DNA of 64,000 nucleotides from Chitinophaga lutea (lineage in GTDB: Bacteria > Bacteroidota > Bacteroidia > Chitinophagales > Chitinophagaceae), in NCBI RefSeq assembly GCF_003813775.1, contig NZ_RPDH01000003.1, positions 186,001 to 250,000 on the forward strand, written 5' to 3'. Position numbers and translations under genes: made by a program. Under the pieces are notes generated by a model. It was given only the letters and a program-made list of their open reading frames with translations, had not been told where the DNA came from and did no database searches. Of the stretch, positions 9,927 through 18,327 are shown in pieces. The number at the start of each line of letters is the position of its first letter. Position 1 is the stretch's first letter.

Positions 9927-9940
9927 CAACATCGTTGCAA
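9924..9940. promoter_or_regulatory. Perfect palindrome overlapping the -7 box, Fur/Zur-like operator
   Basis: TTGCAAC (9924-9930), spacer ATC, GTTGCAA (9934-9940). This 7-3-7 perfect inverted repeat overlaps the end of the -7 element, the expected transcription start and the first base of the start codon, an ideal place for a repressor. Size and base content resemble boxes of Fur-family metalloregulators; the identity of the regulator is inference. Confidence 0.6.
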
Positions 9941-10287
9941 TGAAAATGGCGCCCGTCAGCACATATCGTTCCTGGTTAGCCGCGCTGTTATTGGCGCTGT
10001 ACGGGTTTATAGTCCTGCCGGTGCAGGTATGGCATCATCATGCCGGCACCAGTTGTCATACTGAAAAATCCTCTTCGCAGCTGCCGGCGTATGCGGGTGA
10101 AAGCGGGACGTTCTCCGGTTCCTGCAAAATTTGTGACCATCAGTATTCTTTCTATTACAATGATCAGCAGGTTTCCTTTGTATTCGTACGCAGGGCGCTG
10201 GCTGTCGTTTTTTCGTTTCATCGCCCAGGGCCGGTAACCGCTTCTTATTTCCATTCCTCCAACAAAGGCCCGCCGGCGGTGGATTAA
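9940..10287 (+). CDS. Small Cys/His-rich membrane-anchored protein
   Basis: A 115-residue protein with one N-terminal hydrophobic helix (WLAALLLALYGFIVLPVQV) followed by the pattern WHHHAGTSCH and, about 25 residues on, CKICDHQYSFYYND. Paired His/Cys clusters suggest metal binding on the periplasmic side. It is the first gene after a consensus promoter and palindrome and precedes a TonB receptor by about 150 bases, so a role in handling or sensing the imported metal is plausible. ATG 9946 is an alternative start. I recognise the type (small proteins upstream of metal-related TonB receptors) but no named family. Confidence 0.6.
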   Translation: MKMAPVSTYRSWLAALLLALYGFIVLPVQVWHHHAGTSCHTEKSSSQLPAYAGESGTFSGSCKICDHQYSFYYNDQQVSFVFVRRALAVVFSFHRPGPVTASYFHSSNKGPPAVD

Positions 10288-10439
10288 TTTCTTCTCTTAT
10301 ATCCGCGGCAGCTGCTGCGGGAACCGATATATTTTATCAGGCATGAACGCGTGTGAAGGCTGTGCCCCTGCGGGCGTACTGTTCCTATACCGGTACGTGG
10401 CATTCATGTAACTATCCAACTTTTACAACTTGAAACAGA

Positions 10440-12809
10440 ATGACGAAAAGGCTGCTTTTTGTGCTGCTGTGCTGCGTCGTTTCCCATTGCGCATTCGCCC
10501 AGGGGAACGTTATCCGTGGCAGGGTGCTCGATCAACAACGCTTTACCCCGCTCGGGCAGGTAACGGTGCACATCCGCGAATCGGGCGTTTCCACGCAAAC
10601 AGGGGCGAACGGCGTATTTGAATTCAAAAAAATAAATACCGGTACATACACTTTGCAGTTTTCTTTTGTGGGTTACCGGCCTGTCGAGCGAACCGTGCGG
10701 GTGGATAAAACCGGCCTTTCGGTAGAGGTCGCGATGGAGGCGGTCAGCACCGAGCTCTCCGGCGTAACGGTGACGGGCCTGAGCGAGGAACAGGCCGCTG
10801 CGCGTAAGGTCCGCAACAATGTGATGCCGGTTACCATCCTGTCTGGCCGGCAGATCGAGAACCGTGCCAGCAACCTCAACGAACTGCTTGCCCGGCAAAC
10901 GGGAGTACAAATCCGCAGAACCGGCGGGTTGGGCAGCGAGGCCAGAATTTCCGTACGGGGCCTGGAAGGCAGAAGGGTACAGATCTTCATCGACGGCAAC
11001 CCTCTTAATACCCCGGACGGCAGCCTCGGCATCAACGACCTGCCACTCCAGATCATCGAACGCATCGAGATCTACAAAGGAACGATTCCCGCCTGGCTGG
11101 GAGGAGACGGGCTGGGCAGTGCGGTGAACGTGGTCATCAAACACCGTGATGTCAGTTACATCGACGCAACGGCATCGTACCAGTCGTACAACACCCTTAA
11201 CACCGGCCTCATCCTTAAAAAAACATTCGACAAAGCGGGCATCGAAGCCGGGGCGGGCATCTTCACCAACAGCAGCGACAACGATTATACGATGGAATCT
11301 CCTTTTCAGCCGGGGCTGAAGATCCGCCGGGATCATGACCGCTTCCGTTCCATCCTGGCCGGCGCTTCCATTCGCTTTCACAAACTGTGGTTCGATGAGG
11401 TGGAACTGGAAGGCGCTTATGTGGACGTCGACAAAGAATTACAGGGCGTGCAGCGGAATATCCGGCACATCGAAAGCCATGGTAAAACAGGCGTGGCGAT
11501 TCTGTCGGCCAAAAAGAAGGGCCTGCTGGATAACAGACTGTCGTTTAAGTACAATGCCGCGTTGGCGAACATCAACGTGAGGTTTGTCGATACTTCGTCG
11601 TACAGCTACGACTGGGAAGGTATTCGTTCTCCGAGCATTTACGGGAAAGGGGAGATGGGCATCGGTCCCAACCTGACGACTACCGTGCAGAAGGAGTTCC
11701 GGCAGCTGGCCAATGTCAATTTCGAGCTCAACGAGGTGTTTACGCTGAACCTGAACAATACGCTCCGAAAAGGCGATTTTGAGCCGGAAGATGATGTGGC
11801 CAATGCGTTTGCCGGGAAAAACCTGTTCAATCATCCCGGTAAATTATTCAATACCATCACGGGCCTGACCCTGGAAAGCCGGTTGTTGCAGGAGCGACTA
11901 TTGCTCTCGGCCGCGGTGAAACATTATTACAGCGAGGTACAGGGTTATAACACCAATATCTACCTGCATGCGCCGCCGGACCGGGTGCGCAATATCACCA
12001 ACACCGCAGGTTATAACGCCGGCATGCGATACAGTTTTACGCCGGAGTGGATGGTGAAAGCGAGTTATGAAAGAGCGGTGCGCCTGCCGCTGAATGCGGA
12101 ACTTTTCGGTGACGGTGCGCTGATCACGCCTGCCATTTCACTGCAGCCGGAAAGAGCGAACAATTACACGGCAGGTGTCATTTTCGACAAAACCAACGGG
12201 GCCGGCAACCGCCTGCAGCTCGACGCCAATGCATTCTACATGCGGGTGAACGATATGATACAGCTGGCCGGCACCGGCGGCTTGACGACGGGTTACGTGA
12301 ATTACGCGAATGTGGACATATTGGGGGTGGATGCGGAAGCGAAACTGGATGTGACGAAACACGTATACGTCAGCGCTAACGTCACCTGGCAGCGGCTCCG
12401 GGACATTTCGCAATATCTGCCCGGTACCGATAAAGTGGATAATCCCACGTACCTGCTGCAAATCCCCAACGTGCCGGAGCTGTTCGGTAACTGGAATGTG
12501 GAATTTCATAAAACCGGCCTTCTCGCCAGGGGCGCGAAAACGCGGCTTATTTACGAAGGGAGCTTTACGAACGAATACAGTTACGGTTTTAACATCAGCC
12601 GGTACGACCAGTTTTTTATCCCTGCCTATGTGGCGCATAACCTCGTGATAGAGCAGTCGTTTCACGACGAACGATATACCATCACAGGAGAAGTGCACAA
12701 CATCACCAACGAAAATATCCTCAACAACTGGAACATGCCGCTTCCCGGCAGAACGTTCCGCATCAAACTGCGGTACCTGCTGATCGGTAAAGCCGGTCAC
12801 GGGCATTAA
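10440..12809 (+). CDS. TonB-dependent receptor (metal/siderophore type, not SusC)
   Basis: Outer-membrane active transporter of 789 residues. Signal peptide (MTKRLLFVLLCCVVSHCAFA), carboxypeptidase-regulatory-like domain (about 23-105, IRGRVLDQQRFTPLGQVTV), plug domain (about 125-230 with the VRGLEGRRVQIFIDGNPL and IEIYKGTIPAWLGGDGLG motifs) and a 22-strand-type barrel with a TonB-receptor C-terminus (EVHNITNENILNNW then PGRTFRIKL). It lacks the SusC-specific length and the SusD neighbour. The next gene, 21 bases on, is a DUF4374 lipoprotein, a pairing reminiscent of the Bacteroides xenosiderophore systems. The ligand is unknown. Confidence 0.88.
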   Translation: MTKRLLFVLLCCVVSHCAFAQGNVIRGRVLDQQRFTPLGQVTVHIRESGVSTQTGANGVFEFKKINTGTYTLQFSFVGYRPVERTVRVDKTGLSVEVAMEAVSTELSGVTVTGLSEEQAAARKVRNNVMPVTILSGRQIENRASNLNELLARQTGVQIRRTGGLGSEARISVRGLEGRRVQIFIDGNPLNTPDGSLGINDLPLQIIERIEIYKGTIPAWLGGDGLGSAVNVVIKHRDVSYIDATASYQSYNTLNTGLILKKTFDKAGIEAGAGIFTNSSDNDYTMESPFQPGLKIRRDHDRFRSILAGASIRFHKLWFDEVELEGAYVDVDKELQGVQRNIRHIESHGKTGVAILSAKKKGLLDNRLSFKYNAALANINVRFVDTSSYSYDWEGIRSPSIYGKGEMGIGPNLTTTVQKEFRQLANVNFELNEVFTLNLNNTLRKGDFEPEDDVANAFAGKNLFNHPGKLFNTITGLTLESRLLQERLLLSAAVKHYYSEVQGYNTNIYLHAPPDRVRNITNTAGYNAGMRYSFTPEWMVKASYERAVRLPLNAELFGDGALITPAISLQPERANNYTAGVIFDKTNGAGNRLQLDANAFYMRVNDMIQLAGTGGLTTGYVNYANVDILGVDAEAKLDVTKHVYVSANVTWQRLRDISQYLPGTDKVDNPTYLLQIPNVPELFGNWNVEFHKTGLLARGAKTRLIYEGSFTNEYSYGFNISRYDQFFIPAYVAHNLVIEQSFHDERYTITGEVHNITNENILNNWNMPLPGRTFRIKLRYLLIGKAGHGH

Positions 12810-12830
12810 AAACCTAAACATTACACCGAC

Positions 12831-14018
12831 ATGAAATATTTTTTGATTCCGATAGTTGCCATCTGCCTGCTCTGCGCCTGCACAAAACGAAGGGCGGACG
12901 CCGGCGGCCGTACAGCCGGGTACGACCATATCGCCATGGTCACCAACATCAACACGGGCACCACACCGGTAGCATACCTGGGTACCCGCAGCGATTTTTC
13001 CAAAGGCACTTACAACAACGCCAATGCCCGGCAGGTGGTGAGTTATGCGCTGGCGCAGGTGTACGGCAACGATGTTTATCTTATCGAAGCGCGCAGCGGC
13101 GACAAGGTGAAAAAGTATACCCGCAATATGGACGGTACGCTGCAGGAAGCAGGTAGTCTGGTCATGCCGGCCGCATCGTTCCCTTATTGCATCGCGTTCG
13201 AAAGCGCCGTAAAAGCATACGTGTCTTTAGGCAACACCGGGAAGATCGCCGTGATCAATCCCGCTACCATGACGCAAACCGGCCTGATCGACCTCACCCC
13301 TTACGCACTGGGAGATGCAAGCCCCGACCCGGGCGTGATGGTATACAAAAACGGCAGACTGTACGTAGCCTGCCTGCAAACCTCAGACGGTTATACCAGC
13401 ATGCATCCGGCACAGGTGCTGGTAATCGATGTGGCTGGTAACTACGGCATTACCAGCATCACCGACAACAGGGCCACTTATGCCGGCAACGCTTCGTCTT
13501 CAGGTTCGATGTTCTTTACGGAGAACGGCGATCTGTATGTGTTGTGCATGAGCTCATGGGGATTCGTACCGGGGCAGAAATGCGGCTTCCTGCGTATCAA
13601 AAACGGAGACACAAAATTCGACCCGGCGTACTTTTTCAACATCAGCGATTATGTGGTGGCCAACATACCGGGTAGCCACCTCGATTATCTTCACCGTGTC
13701 GAATATGCCGGCAACGGCATTGTGTATGCCACGGGGAATATCCCGAAGCTGATGAGCAATCCCCCGGATTATGTGAAGGACAAGACCTTCGGCGCATTCC
13801 GGGCGGACCTGCAAAACAAGGTGCTGACGAAGCTGGATATCCCTTATTCAAATGGATACGCGGCCTGTGTGTTGCCGTATGAGAACAAGGTGTATTACGG
13901 GATGTCGACCAACACCGGGGTGGGCATCTTTTCTTTTGACCCGGCTACGAATACAACGAGCGTGGGACCGGTGGTGAGCGCGCAGGGGGATCCGAGTATC
14001 CTGTGTGCATTTGAGTGA
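12831..14018 (+). CDS. DUF4374 beta-propeller-like lipoprotein, partner of the TonB receptor
   Basis: 395-residue lipoprotein: MKYFLIPIVAICLLCAC gives a clear lipobox (LCAC). The body is a run of repeated beta segments (AYVSLGNTGKIAVINPATM, RLYVACLQTS, DLYVLCMSSWG, KVYYGMSTNTGVGIFSFDP) consistent with a propeller fold and with the DUF4374 family. From memory, the surface lipoprotein XusB of the Bacteroides xenosiderophore system carries such a domain, so capture of a metal complex for the receptor upstream is a reasonable guess. No PepSY inner-membrane reductase gene follows, unlike that system as I recall it. An imperfect terminator follows at 14058-14094. Confidence 0.75.
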   Translation: MKYFLIPIVAICLLCACTKRRADAGGRTAGYDHIAMVTNINTGTTPVAYLGTRSDFSKGTYNNANARQVVSYALAQVYGNDVYLIEARSGDKVKKYTRNMDGTLQEAGSLVMPAASFPYCIAFESAVKAYVSLGNTGKIAVINPATMTQTGLIDLTPYALGDASPDPGVMVYKNGRLYVACLQTSDGYTSMHPAQVLVIDVAGNYGITSITDNRATYAGNASSSGSMFFTENGDLYVLCMSSWGFVPGQKCGFLRIKNGDTKFDPAYFFNISDYVVANIPGSHLDYLHRVEYAGNGIVYATGNIPKLMSNPPDYVKDKTFGAFRADLQNKVLTKLDIPYSNGYAACVLPYENKVYYGMSTNTGVGIFSFDPATNTTSVGPVVSAQGDPSILCAFE

Positions 14019-14057
14019 CTTTTTTAACGTAAAAACAAATATTGCCGGCAGAATTTT

Positions 14058-14094
14058 CCCGGTGGCGCCGGGGAGGATATTGTTCGCCACCGGG
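14058..14094 (+). terminator. Stem-loop after the DUF4374 gene
   Basis: CCCGGTGGC (14058-14066) pairs perfectly with GCCACCGGG (14086-14094) across a 19-base loop. An outer GCCGGC pair flanks it. There is no clear T-tract, so termination is only probable. Confidence 0.45.
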
Positions 14095-14251
14095 AGCCGG
14101 CATGTCTTCGGATTTATGGAAATCCACTCCCGTTGACAAGCCGGGTCAAAAAAACATGTAAATTGGTCAAAAAGCAGCTGGCAGGGCTGCCTGCGAGGGG
14201 ATTACATTTGAACTGACTGAAAACTGTTTTTTGAACTGCAATATTCCCGGG

Positions 14252-15145
14252 ATGAAATTCGAACGGCTTATATTAGGCACCGCCGGCATCGGCGGCATCT
14301 GGGGGGAGGTTTCCCCCGGTGCGTCCGTTCAAACGGTGCTGTTGGCACTGGAACGGGGCGTGAAGGCTATCGACACGGCGCCGGCCTATGCCCATGCGGA
14401 AGCATACCTCGGTGAAGCGTTGCGGCAATGGAAAGGGCCCGTTCCCGCAGTCAGCTCCAAAGTGGGCAGGCTGCAGGGTTTTACGGCTTACGATGGCCGG
14501 TACGACTACAGCCGGGATGCCATGTTCCGCAGCGTTGCCTCCACCCTTGAAAGAACCGGTCTTACTTCACTGGACATACTTTTTCTTCACGATCCCGCAC
14601 AGATCCCCGAAGGGGAATTCGGTGCGGCGGTGGCCGTGTTGCAGGAACTGAAGGAAAAAGGTTATGCGCGCGCCACCGGCCTCGGCGGTAACCCGCCGGC
14701 ATGGGCCTGGCCCTGGCTCCGGGATGGCGGGGTTGATGTGCTGATGGAATACAACCGTCTCAATGCCTGCCATACCGAAGCGATGGATACTTCTTTACCC
14801 GCCTGCATAGCGGCGGGGTTGCGTTATTTTGCGGCCAGCCCGCTAAATATGGGGCTTCTCGGTAAATCTTTTGCCGGTTTCTCCGGTGATTACCCGGCGT
14901 GGCTGCCGGCAGGTGATCTGAAGGCCGCAAGCCGGCTGCATCAGCTGGCGGAATCGGAAGGGATGCCCCTCCGCGCCATGGCCCACCGTTTTCTGTTATC
15001 AATTCCATTAACATTCAATATCGTCATCGGCCCGTCTAACCCGCAGGAGCTGGAAGAAACCCTCGGCGATTTTGCCGCCGGGCCTTTACCGGAAACCCTT
15101 TACGAAAAAATTTTGCATTACAGCAAGGAGATATCAACAAGATGA
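14252..15145 (+). CDS. Aldo/keto reductase (aldose 1-dehydrogenase-like)
   Basis: NAD(P)-dependent oxidoreductase of about 297 residues, cytoplasmic, with the AKR catalytic tetrad visible: D41 (KAIDTAPAY), Y46, K70 (AVSSKVG) and H113 (LFLHDP). It starts with MKFERLILGTAGIGG, typical for the D-threo-aldose/L-fucose dehydrogenase subset; ATG 14252 is preferred to the TTG at 14231. Its stop overlaps the next start (ATGA), so it is translationally coupled to an enolase-superfamily dehydratase. Together they would oxidise a free aldose to the lactone or acid and then dehydrate it. The exact sugar (L-fucose, L-galactose or L-rhamnose) is inference. Confidence 0.8.
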   Translation: MKFERLILGTAGIGGIWGEVSPGASVQTVLLALERGVKAIDTAPAYAHAEAYLGEALRQWKGPVPAVSSKVGRLQGFTAYDGRYDYSRDAMFRSVASTLERTGLTSLDILFLHDPAQIPEGEFGAAVAVLQELKEKGYARATGLGGNPPAWAWPWLRDGGVDVLMEYNRLNACHTEAMDTSLPACIAAGLRYFAASPLNMGLLGKSFAGFSGDYPAWLPAGDLKAASRLHQLAESEGMPLRAMAHRFLLSIPLTFNIVIGPSNPQELEETLGDFAAGPLPETLYEKILHYSKEISTR

Positions 15146-16314
15146 AAGACATCAGCGAACAAATCTTTAATATTGCCCGCGTCCGCATCAATGTGCTGGA
15201 GCCCGTGCCCGCCGTAACACCATTTCAGGATGCCACGATGGGGCCCTTCCTGACGTTCGGCCTGGCCGTCATTACCCTGGAAGATGAAAACGGATATGTG
15301 GGCGAAGCGCCGGTATTCAGCAGCTACACCAACATCCTGGAATCCTGCTTTCTGCCAATTCTCCTGCATAGTAACGGTGTTCCGTACGGTGAGATGTACA
15401 GCAAATTATACTGGTCTATCCGCAACGAGGGATTCCGCGGTGCGGCGGCGGCCATGCTGGGGCAGATAGATTTCGCCCTGCACGACCTGGCGGCGCGCCG
15501 CGCCGGCCTGCCGATGCACCGTTACCTGGGCAGCAACCGTGATCATGTAAAAGTATACGGCAGCGGGGGCGGCACGAATTACAGTTATGCGCAACTTGAA
15601 TCGGAAGCCACTTATTTCCTCGATAAAGGCGTGGATTGTTACAAGATGAAAATCGGGAAAGATTTTGGCGCCCGCCCGCATGAAGATGCCGAAAGAGTGA
15701 AGTTCGTGCGCAGCCTGCTCGGCCCTTCCGTTCAGCTGGCGGTAGATGTGAACCAGGTGTGGGATTGTGACCAGGCGCTCCGGTTCCTCGACCTGGTTGC
15801 GGATCAAAACATCGAATGGATAGAAGAACCGGTGCATTCGGCGGGAATGGACCAGATAGAACGGTTTTGCGCCGCTTCGCCTGTTAAAGTATCGTTCGGT
15901 GAATCCGAACGCACGTCCAAACTGTTCCCTACCTTGCTGCAAATGGGGGTTCGCCACCTGCAGCCGGTTCCAACGCAGATTGGCGGGGTGCGGGAATGGG
16001 CGGAGGTCCGTGATCTCGCCAAAGCGCACGGAGCCGATTTTTCTTCGGGCGGGTATTCGCTTTACACCGCCGGCCTGATGGCTACCGCAGAAGAAAACTG
16101 CCGCGTGGAATATCTTTACTCCATCATGCACGGGCTCGAACGGTACTTCAGTGTGCAGCCTGTTTGGGCGCACGGTGGATGGGCGCTGCCGGACATCGAG
16201 GGGGCGCCCGTGCGGATTGACTGGGAGCACTGGCGCCGCGCCGGCAAAATAATGCGCTCCGTACAATGGGAACCGTCTTCCGTTACCGCCTACCTGCCCA
16301 ATGTAACATTGTAA
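15142..16314 (+). CDS. Enolase-superfamily (mandelate racemase/muconate lactonizing type) sugar-acid dehydratase
   Basis: 390-residue cytoplasmic enzyme of the enolase superfamily, which abstracts the proton alpha to a carboxylate. The KxK base motif is K168-M-K170 (CYKMKIG), and the Mg2+ ligands fit D202 (AVDVNQ), E228 or E229 (WIEEP) and E254 (SFGESERT). The opposite-face His found in many sugar-acid dehydratases is not obvious; the region reads FSSGGYSLYTAG instead of a PH motif. It overlaps the upstream AKR gene by four bases. Probable role: dehydration of the aldonic acid made by that enzyme. Confidence 0.78.
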   Translation: MKDISEQIFNIARVRINVLEPVPAVTPFQDATMGPFLTFGLAVITLEDENGYVGEAPVFSSYTNILESCFLPILLHSNGVPYGEMYSKLYWSIRNEGFRGAAAAMLGQIDFALHDLAARRAGLPMHRYLGSNRDHVKVYGSGGGTNYSYAQLESEATYFLDKGVDCYKMKIGKDFGARPHEDAERVKFVRSLLGPSVQLAVDVNQVWDCDQALRFLDLVADQNIEWIEEPVHSAGMDQIERFCAASPVKVSFGESERTSKLFPTLLQMGVRHLQPVPTQIGGVREWAEVRDLAKAHGADFSSGGYSLYTAGLMATAEENCRVEYLYSIMHGLERYFSVQPVWAHGGWALPDIEGAPVRIDWEHWRRAGKIMRSVQWEPSSVTAYLPNVTL

Positions 16315-16332
16315 ACGCCTAAATACCACGTT

Positions 16333-17895
16333 TTGAATATAACACTGAATGGATCTGATTATGGGGTGCTGCTGCTGTACGTCATTGCGCTGCTGGCTAC
16401 CGGTTTTTACCTGAACCGCCGGAGTAAATCCGCCGGCCGCGATATTTTCCTCGGCGGGCGCTCCCTCAGTTGGTGGCAGATCGGCTTTTCGCTGTTCAGC
16501 GCCAACGCCGGGCCTTCGATGCTGGTGGGTTTCGCCAGTATCGGGTTTACGCAGGGCATGGTAGGCAGCAACTTCGAATGGCTGGCCTGGTTCTTCATCT
16601 TCCTGATGTCGATGTTTTTCCTGCCGCATTACATTTCCACGAAAGTGTTCACGATGCCGCAATTCCTGCTCGCCAGGTTCGGCAAACCGTCCTACAACTT
16701 CCTCGTGATCTACAGCCTCATTTCCATTCTGGTGGTGTGGCTGGGCAGCGCGTTATACGCCGGCGGCCTTATTATCTCGCAGATATTTCAGATACCGCTC
16801 ATGCAGGCCGTAACGGTGGTGGCGCTCATCGCTACCAGTTTCACTGCCGTGGGCGGGCTGAAGGCGGTGGTGCGCACGGGTATCTTTCAATCCGCGATCA
16901 TCATTCTGTCGTCCATCATCCTCGTATACCTGTCGCTGAAAAAAATCGGCGGCCTGCAGGCGCTGGCGGATGCGGTACCCACCGGGCACTGGCAATTGTT
17001 CCGCCCGGCTTCCGATCCGGAATATTCGTGGGTGGCGATAGTGCTGGGATATCCTGTGGTGGGTATTTATTACTGGTGTACCGATCAAACGATCGTGCAG
17101 AAGGTGCTCGCCGGTAAAAGCATGCAGGAAGGGCAGTATGGCGCGATTTTTATTTCCGTGCTGAAGATCATCATGCCCTTTATTTTCATCTTCCCGGGCA
17201 TCATGTGTTATGTGCTTTATAAAGATATCGCCCAGCCGGACAATGCCTATATCACGCTGGTAAGCCAGGTGATGCCGCACGGTTTTCTCGGCCTGTGCAT
17301 CGCCGCACTGATCGCTGCCCTGATCGACACCGTTTCGTCCGGGCTCAATTCCTTCAGCACTGTTTTTACACTCGACGTACTGGCGCGCTTCCGTGATATG
17401 GACGATACCGCGAAAAGAAAAACCGGGCAGTGGGTGACCGTGCTGGCGGCGGTGCTGGCCATTGGGGTGGCATACCTGTTCTCTCATTCGGGGAAAGGGT
17501 TCTTTGAACTGAGCCAGGGCATGGTGTCCATCCTGGCGCCGCCATTATCCGTTGTGTTTGTAGGCGGTATTTCATGGAAGCGGGTCAACCGCACGGCCGC
17601 GGAAGTGGTGTTGTACGGGGGAGGACTGGTTTGCCTCGTGGTGGGCGCCTGCCATGTGCTGAACTTCCCGTCCAAAGCCTTCTGGCCGCATTTCCTGTTG
17701 CTGTCGTTTTATCTCTTCGTGGCTATGTCGGCCGTATTGGTGGCGGTAACGCTGCTCACCAAGCCCCCGGCTGTGAACGTGCTGCCATCCATCGCCGAAT
17801 CATGGCGGGGAGCAGGCAAAAGTCCCGCGAGGGTATGGCTGCTCTGGGGAGCCCTGGCCATCGTGATGTGCGTCATTTATCTTTATTTCGGTTAA
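16333..17895 (+). CDS. Sodium:solute symporter (SSS family), likely sugar importer
   Basis: Inner-membrane Na+-coupled transporter, 520 residues and about 13 or 14 hydrophobic helices. The N-terminal YVIALLATGFYLNRRSKSAGRDIFLGGRSLSWWQIGFSLFS region is characteristic of SSS/SGLT proteins, as are FASIGFTQG and ALIDTVSSGLNSFSTVFTLDV in the later helix. Only a TTG (16333) gives a full-length start in this frame. It lies 18 bases after the dehydratase gene and probably brings the released monosaccharide into the cytoplasm for this catabolic cassette. Confidence 0.85.
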   Translation: MNITLNGSDYGVLLLYVIALLATGFYLNRRSKSAGRDIFLGGRSLSWWQIGFSLFSANAGPSMLVGFASIGFTQGMVGSNFEWLAWFFIFLMSMFFLPHYISTKVFTMPQFLLARFGKPSYNFLVIYSLISILVVWLGSALYAGGLIISQIFQIPLMQAVTVVALIATSFTAVGGLKAVVRTGIFQSAIIILSSIILVYLSLKKIGGLQALADAVPTGHWQLFRPASDPEYSWVAIVLGYPVVGIYYWCTDQTIVQKVLAGKSMQEGQYGAIFISVLKIIMPFIFIFPGIMCYVLYKDIAQPDNAYITLVSQVMPHGFLGLCIAALIAALIDTVSSGLNSFSTVFTLDVLARFRDMDDTAKRKTGQWVTVLAAVLAIGVAYLFSHSGKGFFELSQGMVSILAPPLSVVFVGGISWKRVNRTAAEVVLYGGGLVCLVVGACHVLNFPSKAFWPHFLLLSFYLFVAMSAVLVAVTLLTKPPAVNVLPSIAESWRGAGKSPARVWLLWGALAIVMCVIYLYFG

Positions 17896-17905
17896 AATTG
17901 ACGAT

Positions 17906-18322
17906 ATGCGCAAACCTGTTTTTTTTATGACAGCCCTGTTGGCCGCGGCCGTTTTTTTCTCGTGCGGTCAAAGTGAAAAACTGATAGATAAGGTATTTGT
18001 CATGAATATCAAGCCGGGTGACGACCAGTTGAAAGCGTACCTGGATTATCATCGTAACGTATGGCCGGAAGTGGAGAAGGGGTTTACGCTGGCCGGTTAT
18101 GAAAAGATCCGGTTATTCAGAAGTCATCATACGGTGGTGATGGTCATTGCCGTGCCGGAAGGCGCGGATCTGGCGGCGATGGGAAAAAAGGCGGAGTCGT
18201 ACGATAAACGCTGCGCTGAATGGAACCGGCTGATGGCGGGTTACCAGGAAGGCGTGGCGGGCACGGCGCCCGGCGAAACGTGGACGGAAGCGGCGCCGTT
18301 TTACGAGTTCAGCCGTCCCTGA
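17906..18322 (+). CDS. L-rhamnose mutarotase-family lipoprotein
   Basis: 138-residue protein with a lipoprotein signal (MRKPVFFMTALLAAAVFFSC) fused to a dimeric alpha/beta-barrel domain of the RhaM/L-fucose mutarotase type: VFVMNIKPGDDQLKAYLDYH, then NVWPEVEKGFTLAGYEKIRLF and VVMVIAVPEG. The family interconverts sugar anomers and is normally cytoplasmic. A lipobox would place this copy in the periplasm or on the outer membrane, where it could supply the anomer favoured by the symporter encoded 10 bases upstream. It ends five bases before the convergent AraC gene. Confidence 0.75.
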   Translation: MRKPVFFMTALLAAAVFFSCGQSEKLIDKVFVMNIKPGDDQLKAYLDYHRNVWPEVEKGFTLAGYEKIRLFRSHHTVVMVIAVPEGADLAAMGKKAESYDKRCAEWNRLMAGYQEGVAGTAPGETWTEAAPFYEFSRP

Positions 18323-18327
18323 GGCCA

